A DNA stretch of 64,000 nt. Origin: Hymenobacter psychrophilus (GTDB lineage: Bacteria; Bacteroidota; Bacteroidia; Cytophagales; Hymenobacteraceae). This document shows positions 8,439 through 17,399 of this stretch, one piece after another. Every line of letters starts with the position of its first letter. Position 1 is the stretch's first letter. The position numbers were made by a program, and so were the translations under genes. The stretch covers positions 206,500 through 270,499 of the forward strand of contig NZ_FNOV01000008.1 of the NCBI RefSeq assembly GCF_900107135.1, read 5' to 3'. The notes below the pieces were generated by a model. That model was not told where the DNA came from. It saw nothing but the letters and a program-made list of their open reading frames with translations, and did not search any database.

Positions 8439-9488
8439 TCATTCACCGCCGGGGGCCATAATAAGCTTGCTGAGGAAAGCAATGGCTCCGCTGTAGCGGG
8501 CCTTTAGGTGGTGGTACTGTTCCCAGGCCGCCGCTTCGTCGTTAACCGGGATGCCGGCTTCACGCAGGCTTTGGTAGGACTCCTGAAAGCCGGCTTCGGG
8601 TGTGGGCAGGTGGCTGGCGGGGGCGTTGGGTTCGGGCGCCGGCTCTTCGTAGTGAAAAAAGCGGGCCACGCGGTTGACGGCAATGCAGCCGGCCTTGAAG
8701 CACAGCGTCAGGTGTGGGTCGCGGGGTTGCTGAACGCTGCTGGCAATGAGGGCGGCTGCGTCGAGGATGAGGCCGGAAGCTGTGACCCAGGACCGGCCGG
8801 GCTGCGGTGAGCGGAAAAACGACAGGATGGGCAGGGACGTATGCGACTCCTCAATTTCCACAAACCACTGCTCCCAATCCTGCCACTGCGTGCGGTCGTC
8901 GCCCAACGAGCCGGTGCGGTTCATCCACAGCACCAGCTCCAGCGCCGACGCCTCGCTACCCGCCCGCAGCTGCAGGCGCGACACGGCTATTTCGCGCCTG
9001 GAGAAAGCCTGGTACATGGTGGGCAAATAGGATAGCAGCAGCGTGAGCAGCAGCAGCCCCAGCATGGCCTCGGAGTACGACATCATGTTGGCCCACAGGT
9101 TGCGGCTGGGTTCCTCAGAGCCCAGCGTGAGCAAGGAGCTGTTGCTGATGCGGAAGCAGCGGTCGATGTTGCCTTCGCCCAACGCCCAAAAAATACCCGT
9201 GTAGGCTACGCTCAGCATTGCCAGCCACACTATCGGCAGGGCCACCAGCCCGATGGGGGCATACAGGGCCATTACCCGGTCGCGCTGGGCGTACGTGCGG
9301 CCTAGTGCGGCCACAGTATCGAATACGAATCGTAGACCGGTAAATATCCAGCTGTTAATCAGCACGTTCTCGTTGCGCGGTAGTACCAACGTGCGCACCG
9401 CCGACAGCACGGTGATAAGAATCAGCAAAATTCCGCCCCCGAAAACCAGCGGCTTAAGTAGTAGTTGCAGCATAGGAAAGCGAGCCAC
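8439..9488 (-). CDS. Ion-channel-like membrane protein with cytoplasmic domain
   Basis: 349 residues. Two or three hydrophobic segments in the first 170 residues include a short pore-like stretch, NSSLLTLGSEEPSRN, followed by a long membrane helix. This layout resembles two-helix potassium channels, but the filter TVGYG is replaced by TLGSE, so potassium selectivity is doubtful. The remaining 180 residues are soluble, helical and unassigned. A second ATG at 9473 (MLQLLLKPL) is an equally good start. Related proteins are often labelled two-pore-domain channel family. That label is an inference here. Confidence 0.6.
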   Translation of the reverse strand: MARFPMLQLLLKPLVFGGGILLILITVLSAVRTLVLPRNENVLINSWIFTGLRFVFDTVAALGRTYAQRDRVMALYAPIGLVALPIVWLAMLSVAYTGIFWALGEGNIDRCFRISNSSLLTLGSEEPSRNLWANMMSYSEAMLGLLLLTLLLSYLPTMYQAFSRREIAVSRLQLRAGSEASALELVLWMNRTGSLGDDRTQWQDWEQWFVEIEESHTSLPILSFFRSPQPGRSWVTASGLILDAAALIASSVQQPRDPHLTLCFKAGCIAVNRVARFFHYEEPAPEPNAPASHLPTPEAGFQESYQSLREAGIPVNDEAAAWEQYHHLKARYSGAIAFLSKLIMAPGGE

Positions 9489-9551
9489 TAACCGGCCGCC
9501 CGTCTTGTACTGCTGCCGGGCCGTGGGGGTTGGCTAGGCACCGCCGCTCAA

Positions 9552-9737
9552 CTACCGCTGCCGCCGGTCGGCCACCACGCCCGCATACCGTAACTTCAGT
9601 TCCTCGGGCAGAAACGAGCGTTCAAGCAGGTCCTGCACCTTGGCTTCATGCCCTATGCTGGCCAGCAGGCGCCGCACGCGGGATGGGGGTAGGCCCAGGC
9701 GGTGGCCGAGGACGAGCGTTACCCCCGCGCCTTCCAC
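9552..9737 (-). CDS. Possible small protein downstream of lutB
   Basis: A 61-codon frame starting at a GTG that overlaps the end of lutB by 19 bases, in the same direction. The product is basic and probably all helical (SRVRRLLASIGHEAKV, EELKLRYAGVV), with no signal peptide or membrane segment. The overlap suggests translational coupling. It is short, matches no family I know, and could be chance. Confidence 0.3.
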   Translation of the reverse strand: MEGAGVTLVLGHRLGLPPSRVRRLLASIGHEAKVQDLLERSFLPEELKLRYAGVVADRRQR

Positions 9738-11116
9738 AGCTGCCGGAACGTTTTAGGGGCTACGTGCACGGCGTTGCGGCGCTTGCTCCAGCCCGTCTGG
9801 CCCAGCAGGCGGCTGAGCACCCAGTTCTTGGCCGCGGCCGGGGCCAGGTCCCAGACCCAGCGGTGCTTCATGCCGTGCAGCCACAGGCTGATGGCGCGGC
9901 GCTCCTCGGGGTCGGTGTAGCCGGCTTGCACGCTTTGCTGGCGGTTTTTGAGCAGCAGGTTATGAATCGGGATTTTCACCGGGCACACTGAGGTGCAGGC
10001 CCCGCACAGGCTGCTGGCGAAACTCAGGTGCTTGTTTTCCTCCATTCCCGAAAGGTGGGGCGTGATAACCGAACCGATGGGCCCCGAGTACGTGGCCTCG
10101 TAGCTGTGGCCGCCAATGTTTTTGTACACCGGACACACGTTCAGGCAGGCGCCGCAGCGGATGCAGTTGAGGGCCTCGCGCTGCTCGGGCTGGGCCAGTA
10201 GGTTGGTGCGGCCGTTGTCGAGCAGAATTACGAACATTTCCTCGGGGCCGTCCTTTTCCAGGGGCTGGCGCGGACCGGTGTAAATGGTGTTGTACACCGT
10301 GAGCTGCTGGCCGGTGCCGCTGGTGCTCAGCAGCGGCCAGAACAAATCCAGGTCGCGCAGCCGCGGAATCACCTTCTCGATGCCTACAATGGCAATGTGC
10401 GTGTGCGGAAACGTGGCCGAGAGGCGGGCGTTGCCCTCGTTCTCGGTCACGCAAACCGCGCCCGTATCGGCCACCAGGAAGTTGCCGCCCGTGATGCCTA
10501 CTTCGGCGGCCGTGTACTTGTCGCGCAGCAGGTGGCGGGCCGTGAGCACGAGCTCCTGGGCGTCGTCGGTGTGCGCTATGCCGAGGTGCTTGACGAAGAT
10601 AGCGGCAATATCGGCCTTGCTCAGGTGCATGGCGGGCGTTACGATGTGGTAGGGCCGCTCGCCGTTGAGCTGCACGATGAACTCGCCCAAATCCGTCTCG
10701 ACCGACTCGATGCCGCGCTTGCCCAGGTACGCATTGAGGTGAATTTCCTCCGTGGTCATGCTCTTGGCTTTCACCACGGTGCGGGCCTTGCGGCGCTCCA
10801 TAATTTTGCCCACTTCGGCCAGGGCCTCTTCCGCATCCTGGGCCCAAATCACCTTGCCGCCGCGCTTGGTGAAGTTCTCTTCGAACTGCAGCAGGTACTC
10901 ATCGAGGTGGTTGATAACTTCCGTTTTCAGGTACGAAGCCCGGCTGCGGGCCAGCTCGTGGTCGGCGTAGAAATCCATGCCGGTGGTTACCGCCGCGTTG
11001 TACTTGCCGATATTGAAGCGGATTTTGCGCCGGTGTTCCAGGTCGAAGGCCTTACGGTCGGTATCCACCAAAAACTGGGCAGCTTTGGTCGGGGCGGGGG
11101 CGGCGGTGGGCTTCAT
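9719..11116 (-). CDS. lutB: LutB-like lactate utilization iron-sulfur protein
   Basis: A 465-residue homologue of LutB/YkgF, the iron-sulfur subunit of the LutABC complex that oxidises L-lactate to pyruvate. An N-terminal LUD domain of about 300 residues is followed by two ferredoxin-type cluster motifs, CIRCGACLNVCPVYK and CGACTSVCPVKIP, then the helical tail typical of the family. LutA and LutC are not adjacent, so the complex must be completed from elsewhere. It lies downstream of the M28 peptidase gene in the same direction. The 184-base gap holds a palindrome and a run of TAACAGC heptamers. Confidence 0.88.
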   Translation of the reverse strand: MKPTAAPAPTKAAQFLVDTDRKAFDLEHRRKIRFNIGKYNAAVTTGMDFYADHELARSRASYLKTEVINHLDEYLLQFEENFTKRGGKVIWAQDAEEALAEVGKIMERRKARTVVKAKSMTTEEIHLNAYLGKRGIESVETDLGEFIVQLNGERPYHIVTPAMHLSKADIAAIFVKHLGIAHTDDAQELVLTARHLLRDKYTAAEVGITGGNFLVADTGAVCVTENEGNARLSATFPHTHIAIVGIEKVIPRLRDLDLFWPLLSTSGTGQQLTVYNTIYTGPRQPLEKDGPEEMFVILLDNGRTNLLAQPEQREALNCIRCGACLNVCPVYKNIGGHSYEATYSGPIGSVITPHLSGMEENKHLSFASSLCGACTSVCPVKIPIHNLLLKNRQQSVQAGYTDPEERRAISLWLHGMKHRWVWDLAPAAAKNWVLSRLLGQTGWSKRRNAVHVAPKTFRQLWKARG

Positions 11117-11151
11117 GGCAATGGGGAATCGTTGAATAGGCTAAACAAAAA

Positions 11152-11255
11152 GAACGTCATCCTGCCGAAGCAAGAACCTTTCACGCCTCAACGAATATCG
11201 GAATAACGACTCGTTTTAGCGCGTCAAAGCTCTTGGCTTCGTCCAGAATGACGTT
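11152..11255. repeat. Palindromic element, CGTCAT...ATGACG ends
   Basis: The left end GAACGTCATCCTG.CGAAGC pairs with the right end GGCTTCGTCCAGAATGACGTT. Inner parts of the arms (AAGAACCTTT, CAAAGCTCTT) pair less well. It shares its ends with the elements at 53 and 34971 but has a different core. Confidence 0.65.
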
Positions 11256-11261
11256 TCTTTC

Positions 11262-11296
11262 TAACAGCTAACAGCTAACAGCTAACAGCTAACAGC
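11262..11296. repeat. Five tandem TAACAGC heptamers
   Basis: Five perfect tandem copies of TAACAGC are present. On the minus strand they read GCTGTTA and begin within a few bases of the M28 peptidase stop codon, the same placement as left arms of the paired repeats elsewhere. No facing arm is seen near the lutB start. Confidence 0.9.
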
Positions 11297-11300
11297 TAGG

Positions 11301-12977
11301 CTACTTCTTGTTCGAGTCGACTACAATGCGCTTGTCGCGGTTGGCCAGGTCCCAGGCGGTGTAGAACACGAGGCGGGCGCGTTTTTCCATTTTCGGAAAC
11401 TCGATTTTCTCCACTTCGTCGCCCGCGCCGTGGTAATCGGCGTGCACGCCGTTGAAGAAAAAGGCCACCGGGATGCCGTGCTTGGCGAAGTTGTAGTGGT
11501 CGGAGCGGTAATAGAAGCGGTTGGGGTCTTCGGGGTCGTTGAAGCGGAAGTCGAGGTCCATCTGAACGTACTTCTCGTTCTGGGCCTGCAGAATGGTGTG
11601 CAGCTCCGAGCTGAGCTTGTCGGAGCCGATAACGTACACGTAGTCCGATTTGCCCTCGTGGTCCTTGTCGGTGCGGCCCACCATGTCGGTATTCAGGTCG
11701 ACTACGGTGCTTTCGAGCGGGAAAACGGGGTGGTCGGTGTAGTATTCCGAGCCCAGCAGGCCCTTTTCTTCGCCCGTAACGGCCAGAAACAGGATGCTGC
11801 GACGGGGGCCGTGACCTTCAGCCTTGGCTTTCTGGAAGGCCTGCGCCATTTCCAGCACCGTTACTGTGCCCGAGCCGTCGTCGTCGGCGCCGTTGTGCAC
11901 CTCGCCATTAATGATGCCGATGTGGTCGTAGTGCGCCGACAGAATCATGAGCTCCTCCTTGCGGTCGGTGCCTTCGAGGTAGCCCATCACGTTTTCGGTA
12001 ACGAAATCCTCGTTTTTGCGCGGGGCCAGCACAGTGGCCTTGGCGGGCTTGAACGAGCCAAATACCGGCTTACCAACCGACGTTACGTCCGCTGCATACT
12101 TGCGTACACTTGGGGCGTTGGTACCCAGTAGCTTGTAGCCCACCGCCGGCGACACGAAGTAGGCCGTGGGGCGGGTGCTGCCCTCTTTGGTATCCTTGAA
12201 GGCAATGCTCGGCCGGCTGATGTAGGGCGTCATGCGGGCCGCGAGCTTGCTGAAATTGCTGTTGGGGTCGAAATCGACGAAGAATACCGAGCGGGCGCCC
12301 TTCTGGGTGGCCATGGCCAGCTTGGCCCGGAAATCCTGGCCCCACTTGCTGTTCTGGCCGTCTTTGCCCAGCAGGGCCGTGCCCTTGGCCGTCTGGGGTT
12401 CGCCCAGCATAATCAACAGATCTTTGCCCTGCACGTCGCCCAGCGCTTTGTAGTCGGAGTAGTCGTCCTGCTCGATGCCGTAGCCCGCAAAAACCGGCTG
12501 CACGACCGTGGGAGTCGCGAAGCCCTGACCACCGAGGGCGTAGAAATCGGTGAGCCACTTGTAGGTGTCAATCCCGATTTTGAGCATGGCGCCATCGGCC
12601 CAGCTGCCGCGCACCATGGTAAAGTGCTGGATGTAGGGGTTGTCGGAGCCCTTCACCGGGCCCTGCAGGCCGAGGTCGGCGAACTGCTTGGCCAGGTAGT
12701 CCATGGCCATTTTCTGGCCCTTCTCGCCGGTTTCGCGGCCCTCGTATTCGTCTGAAGCCAGGATGGTGAGGTGCTGGCGCAAATCGGCCTGGGTGATGGT
12801 TTCGGCGTAGCTGCGGGGCAGGTCGGCGCTGGAGGCCGTAGCACCGGAAGCCGCTGCGGTAGTTGCGGTGGCGGTAGCCGTGGGGCTGGTAGCCGAGCTG
12901 AGCGGCTGCTGGGTAGCGCACGACGACGCCACGAGGCCGGCCGCCAGCAGGGAGGCGAAAAGGGAAGGGTTACGCAT
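11301..12977 (-). CDS. M28 family zinc aminopeptidase, lipoprotein
   Basis: A 558-residue exported metallopeptidase. The signal ends in a lipobox (LVASSC), so it is probably anchored in the envelope. A PA-like insert spans roughly residues 150-310. The M28 catalytic core follows: SAHYDHIG supplies His and Asp, NGADDDGSG the bridging Asp, TGEEKGLLGS the catalytic Glu pair, NTDMVGR an Asp, and DHYNFAKHGIPV the last His. It should remove N-terminal residues from peptides. It is upstream of lutB in the same direction. Confidence 0.92.
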   Translation of the reverse strand: MRNPSLFASLLAAGLVASSCATQQPLSSATSPTATATATTAAASGATASSADLPRSYAETITQADLRQHLTILASDEYEGRETGEKGQKMAMDYLAKQFADLGLQGPVKGSDNPYIQHFTMVRGSWADGAMLKIGIDTYKWLTDFYALGGQGFATPTVVQPVFAGYGIEQDDYSDYKALGDVQGKDLLIMLGEPQTAKGTALLGKDGQNSKWGQDFRAKLAMATQKGARSVFFVDFDPNSNFSKLAARMTPYISRPSIAFKDTKEGSTRPTAYFVSPAVGYKLLGTNAPSVRKYAADVTSVGKPVFGSFKPAKATVLAPRKNEDFVTENVMGYLEGTDRKEELMILSAHYDHIGIINGEVHNGADDDGSGTVTVLEMAQAFQKAKAEGHGPRRSILFLAVTGEEKGLLGSEYYTDHPVFPLESTVVDLNTDMVGRTDKDHEGKSDYVYVIGSDKLSSELHTILQAQNEKYVQMDLDFRFNDPEDPNRFYYRSDHYNFAKHGIPVAFFFNGVHADYHGAGDEVEKIEFPKMEKRARLVFYTAWDLANRDKRIVVDSNKK

Positions 12978-13030
12978 AGTGGAACTGGGGGGGCTTAGGG
13001 AACATAGTGGTAGGTTGGCAAAAGTGCGGG

Positions 13031-13510
13031 TTACTCCTTTACAATCAATACCGAAGCATACGCGGCCACGCCTTCGCGCCGCCCCACAAAGCCGAGCTTT
13101 TCGGTGGTGGTGGCTTTAATGCTGATGTCGTCGGCTTCGATGCCCAGCACCTCGGCCAGTACGCGCTGCATTTCGGGAATGTGGGGGTTGACTTTGGGTG
13201 CTTCGAGGCAGACGGTGGAGTCGATGTTGCTGATGGTGTAGCCTTGCTCGCGCAACAGACGCGCAACTTCGGCCAACAGACGCTTCGAGTCGACGCCTTT
13301 GTACTGCGGATCGGTGTCGGGGAAGTGGAAGCCGATGTCGCGCAGGTTGGCCGCGCCCAGCAGCGCGTCGCAGATAACATGGATGAGTACATCGGCATCG
13401 GAGTGGCCCAGGGCCCCGTGGGTATGGGGTACCAGAATACCGCCGAGCCAGAAAGGCAGCCCCGGCTGGAGCTGATGAACGTCGTAGCCGAAGCCAGTGC
13501 GGATTTTCAT
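13031..13510 (-). CDS. ispF: 2-C-methyl-D-erythritol 2,4-cyclodiphosphate synthase
   Basis: A 159-residue enzyme of the non-mevalonate isoprenoid pathway. It cyclises CDP-methylerythritol phosphate to the cyclodiphosphate. The metal ligands lie in the N-terminal GYDVHQL, the adjacent strand ends HSDADVLIHVICDALLGAA, and the usual DIGFHFPDTDP follows. ATTTEKLGFVGRREG forms the nucleotide-binding end. The length is standard. It lies upstream of the M28 gene in the same direction with 53 bases between. Confidence 0.96.
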   Translation of the reverse strand: MKIRTGFGYDVHQLQPGLPFWLGGILVPHTHGALGHSDADVLIHVICDALLGAANLRDIGFHFPDTDPQYKGVDSKRLLAEVARLLREQGYTISNIDSTVCLEAPKVNPHIPEMQRVLAEVLGIEADDISIKATTTEKLGFVGRREGVAAYASVLIVKE

Positions 13511-13715
13511 AGGAAATACGAGCTAGGAAATGAAGCCGCAAGGTACGTTTTCAAGGGTGAGTTACGGGTGTCGGCGGCGGGCAACTGAAAGAAATCAGCA
13601 CGCTTTTAAAGTAAAAAAGCCGCTGAATCGTCAAGCGGGAAAGCAGTGGCGGGCAGCGCAGGAGGGAATAGCAAAAAACTAATGGAAACTTAGGAATCAT
13701 TTAAAGTTTCCGTAG

Positions 13716-13723
13716 TACCTTTG
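13716..13723 (+). promoter_or_regulatory. -7 element of tetR, nearly leaderless
   Basis: TACCTTTG matches TAnnTTTG and ends 11 bases before the regulator's ATG at 13735. Transcription would start about five bases before the codon, giving a leader too short for a ribosome-binding site. Confidence 0.6.
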
Positions 13724-13734
13724 CGCTCGTTATT

Positions 13735-14349
13735 ATGGAAATCAAAGACCGAATTCAGCACGCTTCCCTGCTCCTCTTTACCCGCAACGGGATTAAAGGG
13801 GTGTCGATGGATGACATTGCCAGTCATCTGGGCATCTCCAAAAAAACGCTCTACAAGTGGTTCGATAACAAAGACGAGCTCGTGTCGGCCGTTATTGGCC
13901 ACCACCTGAACGGGGTGCAGGGCGAGTGCGAAACCATTGCCGGCGCGGCCCTTAATGCCGTGGATGAGATGGTGCAGATCATGGATTGGGCCAAACGCCA
14001 GATGGCCCAGGTAAACCCCACGGCCATCCATGACCTACGCAAGTATTATCCGGCGGCTTGGCAGTTGTTTTCCACGCATAAAATCAACTACATCCTGGCC
14101 CAGATTCAGGCCAACCTGCGCCGCGGGGTGACCGAGGGCCTCTACCGCGCCGACCTCGATGTGGAGGTGCTCTCCCGCCTGCGCCTGGCCCAGATCGACG
14201 TGCTCTTCGACCAGGATATATTTCCGGTTGTTGAGTTCAATCAGCCCCGGGTGCAACTGGCCTGCAACGAGCACTTCCTGCTGGGGATGGTTACGCTCAA
14301 GGGGCATAAGCTCGTCAACGAATACCGCCACGTAACGGAAGAAGAATAG
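13735..14349 (+). CDS. TetR family regulator of the efflux operon
   Basis: A 204-residue one-component regulator. The N-terminal 50 residues form the TetR helix-turn-helix (LFTRNGIKGVSMDDIASHLGISKKTLYKWFDNKDEL). The rest is a helical ligand-binding domain. Its position 129 bases upstream of tolC, in the same direction as the three RND genes, suggests it represses this operon and itself in response to an efflux substrate. No clear operator palindrome other than the AGCTGTTAGCT arms is visible downstream. Confidence 0.88.
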   Translation: MEIKDRIQHASLLLFTRNGIKGVSMDDIASHLGISKKTLYKWFDNKDELVSAVIGHHLNGVQGECETIAGAALNAVDEMVQIMDWAKRQMAQVNPTAIHDLRKYYPAAWQLFSTHKINYILAQIQANLRRGVTEGLYRADLDVEVLSRLRLAQIDVLFDQDIFPVVEFNQPRVQLACNEHFLLGMVTLKGHKLVNEYRHVTEEE

Positions 14350-14357
14350 GTTTTTCT

Positions 14358-14466
14358 GAGCTGTTAGCTTTTAGCTGCTAGCTGTCAGCTTAATGTTCCG
14401 ATAAATCAAGTGTATCTCATACTTCTGCCCGAAAGCTGTTAGCTATCAGCTAATAGCTAACAGCTC
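14358..14466. repeat. Inverted pair of AGCTGTTAGCT repeats between tetR and tolC
   Basis: The left arm is 14358-14391 and the right arm 14433-14466. The right arm reverse-complemented matches the left at nearly all positions, beginning GAGCTGTTAGCT. The right arm is itself a palindrome (AGCTGTTAGCTAT ... ATAGCTAACAGCT). The pair begins eight bases after the tetR stop and ends 12 bases before the tolC ATG. Confidence 0.85.
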
Positions 14467-14478
14467 AAAAAGTCACTC

Positions 14479-16170
14479 ATGAAAAATAACCTTCGCCTTT
14501 TGCTGCTGGCCGCCGCGCCGGGCCTGTTGCTGGCCTCCGCCGGCGTGGCCCGGGCGCAAACTGCCCCCGCCACCCCCGCCGAGCTGGGAGCGCCGGGCAT
14601 CGGCACGCTGCCGCTGAGCCTGAAAGAGGCCATCGACTACGCCATCAAAAGCAAGTCGACGCTGCAGGCCACCCGCCTGGCCGAGCAGACGGCCAAAGCC
14701 AAAGTGGGCGAAATCCGGTCGGCGGGTTTGCCGCAGGTGAACGTGGCGGCCAATGTGGCCGACAACTTCAAGCTGCAGAAGAGCCTGGTGAACTTCGGGG
14801 CTTTGGGCGGCGGTGCGTCGGCTACCACCCTCACGCCCGGCGACATTGCCGCGGCCCAGAACGGGCAGACGGTGAACCTGGGCACCGTTACGCTGCCCAC
14901 CGAGCCGGTGCCGCCCCAGGCGTTTGCCTTCGGGTTGCAGTGGGCCGGCAACACCAGCGCCTCGGTGTCGCAGCTGCTGTTCGACGGGGCCTACCTCATC
15001 GGCCTGAAAGCCGCCAAAGTGTACGAGGAGCTGGCCCAAAAGCAAACCCAGCAAGCCGAAATCGACGTGGTGGAGCAGGTGAGCAAGGCCTACTACAGCA
15101 CCCTGGTAGCCCGCGAGCGGCTGAGCCTGCTGGCCCGCAACGTGCAGCGCCTCGACACGCTGCTCTACCAGACCAGCGAAACGTTTAAGGCGGGCTTCGC
15201 CGAGAAGCTGGATGTGCAGCGCCTGCAGGTGCAGCGCAACAACCTGGTGGTGGAGCAGCAGAAAGCCAGTCGCCTCACCGAGCTGAGCGTGGCCCTGCTC
15301 AAGTTTCAGATGGGCGTGCCCCAGAGCCAGACGGTGCAGTTGACCGACTCGCTGAGCAATGCCCTGGTAGATGCCGGCACCCTGCGCCGCAGCCTGGGCG
15401 GGGCCGATTTCAACACCGGCGGCGGTGCCAACGGCCTCGGCGACCTGCCCGTGGCCCCGGCCCCCATCACCCCGAACAGCGACGCCCAGCGCAGCCAGGA
15501 CCAGCAAACGGCCCTCAGCGGGGCCCGCACCGGTCAGCTGGCCGCCGCCTTCAACTACAACAACCGCATCGAGTTCAGTACCCTCGAAACGCAGCAGGCC
15601 CTGGCCGGCCTCGACCTGGCCAACCGCCGGGCCGGCGCCTACCCGCGCCTGCTGGCCACGGCCGCCTATGGCTTCTCGGGCTCGGGCCAGACGGCCGGCG
15701 ACCTGTTCGCCTTTCGCGGCCCCAACTCGCGCACGGGCAACGGCTTCTCGAACCAAAACTGGTTCGGGTTCGGCAACGTGGGCCTGAGCCTGCAGATTCC
15801 GGTGTTCGATGGTTTTCGCCGCAAGTACCTGGTGCAACAGTCGCGCATTCAGCAGCAGACCATTGAGAAAGGCTTCGAAACGCTGCGCCAGAGCATCGAT
15901 TTGCAGGATGCCCAGAGCCGCACCAGCCTCATCAACGCCCTCGACGTGCTCGATAACCAGCGCGCCAACCTGGGCCTGGCCGAAGAAGTGGCCCGCGTCT
16001 CGCTCATTAAGTTTCAGGAGGGCGTGGGCTCGAACCTGGAGGTGATTTCGGCCGAAACCAGCCTGCGCGAAACTCAGACCAACTACTACGCCGCCCTCTA
16101 CGACGTGCTGGTAGCCAAAGTCGACCGCGACAAGGCCACCGGCGTGCTGTACCGCAAAGCCAATAACTAA
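14479..16170 (+). CDS. TolC family outer membrane efflux protein
   Basis: A 563-residue outer-membrane channel for the RND pump encoded next to it. A signal peptide (LLLLAAAPGLLLASAGVARA) precedes two outer-membrane efflux repeats of alternating long coiled-coil helices and short strands. Typical features are LSLKEAIDYAIKSKSTL at the start and long alanine- and glutamine-rich helices before the C-terminal DVLVAKVDRDKATGVLY. It is somewhat longer than usual owing to a Gly/Ala/Pro-rich insert near residues 105-145 and another near 305-350. Confidence 0.93.
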   Translation: MKNNLRLLLLAAAPGLLLASAGVARAQTAPATPAELGAPGIGTLPLSLKEAIDYAIKSKSTLQATRLAEQTAKAKVGEIRSAGLPQVNVAANVADNFKLQKSLVNFGALGGGASATTLTPGDIAAAQNGQTVNLGTVTLPTEPVPPQAFAFGLQWAGNTSASVSQLLFDGAYLIGLKAAKVYEELAQKQTQQAEIDVVEQVSKAYYSTLVARERLSLLARNVQRLDTLLYQTSETFKAGFAEKLDVQRLQVQRNNLVVEQQKASRLTELSVALLKFQMGVPQSQTVQLTDSLSNALVDAGTLRRSLGGADFNTGGGANGLGDLPVAPAPITPNSDAQRSQDQQTALSGARTGQLAAAFNYNNRIEFSTLETQQALAGLDLANRRAGAYPRLLATAAYGFSGSGQTAGDLFAFRGPNSRTGNGFSNQNWFGFGNVGLSLQIPVFDGFRRKYLVQQSRIQQQTIEKGFETLRQSIDLQDAQSRTSLINALDVLDNQRANLGLAEEVARVSLIKFQEGVGSNLEVISAETSLRETQTNYYAALYDVLVAKVDRDKATGVLYRKANN

Positions 16171-16173
16171 TGT

Positions 16174-16294
16174 AAGCTGTTAGCTGAGAGCTGTTAGCTG
16201 TTAGCTTTTTCTCCCATGACTCTTTGCTTCTCCATCATATGAACCTCAACTTTTTGAAAAAAGCTAACGGCTATCAGTTAACAGCTAACAGCTT
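16174..16294. repeat. Inverted pair of AGCTGTTAGCT repeats spanning the adaptor start
   Basis: The left arm is 16174-16210 and the right arm 16258-16294. They are 37 bases each and pair at 32 positions. The left arm begins three bases after the tolC stop. The right arm lies inside the adaptor coding sequence, so the start codon at 16239 falls in the loop of the predicted stem. Confidence 0.85.
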
Positions 16295-17399
16295 TTTAGT
16301 GGCTCTCAGCTTAATAGCCATTTCCTGCGGCTCCAAAGACCCGGCTGCGGAACTCGCTAAGCTCAGGAGTGAGCAGGCTGCCAACCAAGCCAAAATTTCG
16401 GAGCTGGAAGCCAAAACTGGCCCCTCAGAGGCTGAGGTGGCGCTGCAGGCCACGCCAGTATCGGTCATCAAGGTGGCCGGCGAAGATTTCAGGAGCTACC
16501 TCGAAGTGCAGGGCCGGGTTGATTTCGACCAGAACGCCACCGTGGCCGCCCGGGCGGCCGGCACGCTCACCACGCTCAACGTGAAGCGCGGCGACCAGGT
16601 GCGCAAGGGCCAGACGCTGGCCACCGTCGATGGTTCGGTGCTCGACGCCAGCGTGGCCGAACTGAGGGTGCGGATGGACCTGGCCAAGGTCATTTACGAA
16701 AAGCAAAAGCGCCTCTGGGACCAGCAGATTGGCACCGAAATTCAGTTTCTGCAGGCCCGCAACAACTACCGCGCCCTGCAAAGCAACCTGACCACCCTCA
16801 ACAAGCAGCGCGACCTGTACCGCGTGGTGGCGCCCTTCGGGGGTACCGTGGATGACGTGCTGCCCAAGCTGGGCGAATCGGTGGCCCCCGGTACGCCGGT
16901 CGTGAAGCTGCTCAGCAGCAGCGGTAGCGGCAAAATCGTGGTCGATGTGAGTGAGGCCTACGCCAACAGCATCAAGGTGGGCGACAAGGCCCTGGTGAGC
17001 ATTCCCGACCTGGGCGAAAGCGACCTGAATGCCACTGTGCGGGTGGTTACGAGCACCATCAACCCCGTCAGCCGCACCTTCACCATCGAGCTGCGCCTGG
17101 CCGACCCGGGTAAGGCCGGCCGCTTGCGCCCCAACATGGTGACCAACGTGCGCATCGAGAACTACAACCGCCAGAACGCCACCGTACTGCCCGTTGACCT
17201 GGTGCAGCGCGACGAGCAGAACAGCTACGTGCTGGTCGTGGACGACAAGGGCGGCAAGAAAGTAGCCGCCAAGCGGGTTATCCAGGTAGGCAACACCTAC
17301 AACGGCAAAGTAGAGGTAACCCAGGGCCTGCAGAACGGCGACCAGGTAATCTCGGCCGGCTACCAAAGCCTGAATGAGGGACAATCGATTAGCTTATAG
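16239..17399 (+). CDS. RND efflux periplasmic adaptor lipoprotein
   Basis: A 386-residue membrane-fusion protein linking the inner-membrane pump to the outer-membrane channel. The signal ends in a lipobox (SLIAISC), then a short helix and a biotinyl-lipoyl-like domain ([19 protein letters not shown]), a helical hairpin, and beta-barrel and membrane-proximal domains ([19 protein letters not shown]). The ATG at 16239 is preferred over a TTG at 16224. Residues 8-18 ([11 protein letters not shown]) are encoded by a repeat arm, so the signal peptide's charged region appears to have been supplied by the repeat. The stop codon lies in the left arm of the next repeat pair. Confidence 0.92.
   Translation: MNLNFLKKANGYQLTANSFLVALSLIAISCGSKDPAAELAKLRSEQAANQAKISELEAKTGPSEAEVALQATPVSVIKVAGEDFRSYLEVQGRVDFDQNATVAARAAGTLTTLNVKRGDQVRKGQTLATVDGSVLDASVAELRVRMDLAKVIYEKQKRLWDQQIGTEIQFLQARNNYRALQSNLTTLNKQRDLYRVVAPFGGTVDDVLPKLGESVAPGTPVVKLLSSSGSGKIVVDVSEAYANSIKVGDKALVSIPDLGESDLNATVRVVTSTINPVSRTFTIELRLADPGKAGRLRPNMVTNVRIENYNRQNATVLPVDLVQRDEQNSYVLVVDDKGGKKVAAKRVIQVGNTYNGKVEVTQGLQNGDQVISAGYQSLNEGQSISL

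Noticed and set aside
11262..11296. Tandem heptamers as a CRISPR array
   Set aside because: Units are seven bases with no spacers, and no cas gene is present in the window.
14473..15837. 454-codon minus-strand frame opposite tolC
   Set aside because: Shadow of the TolC gene, no domain or signal, low-complexity composition.
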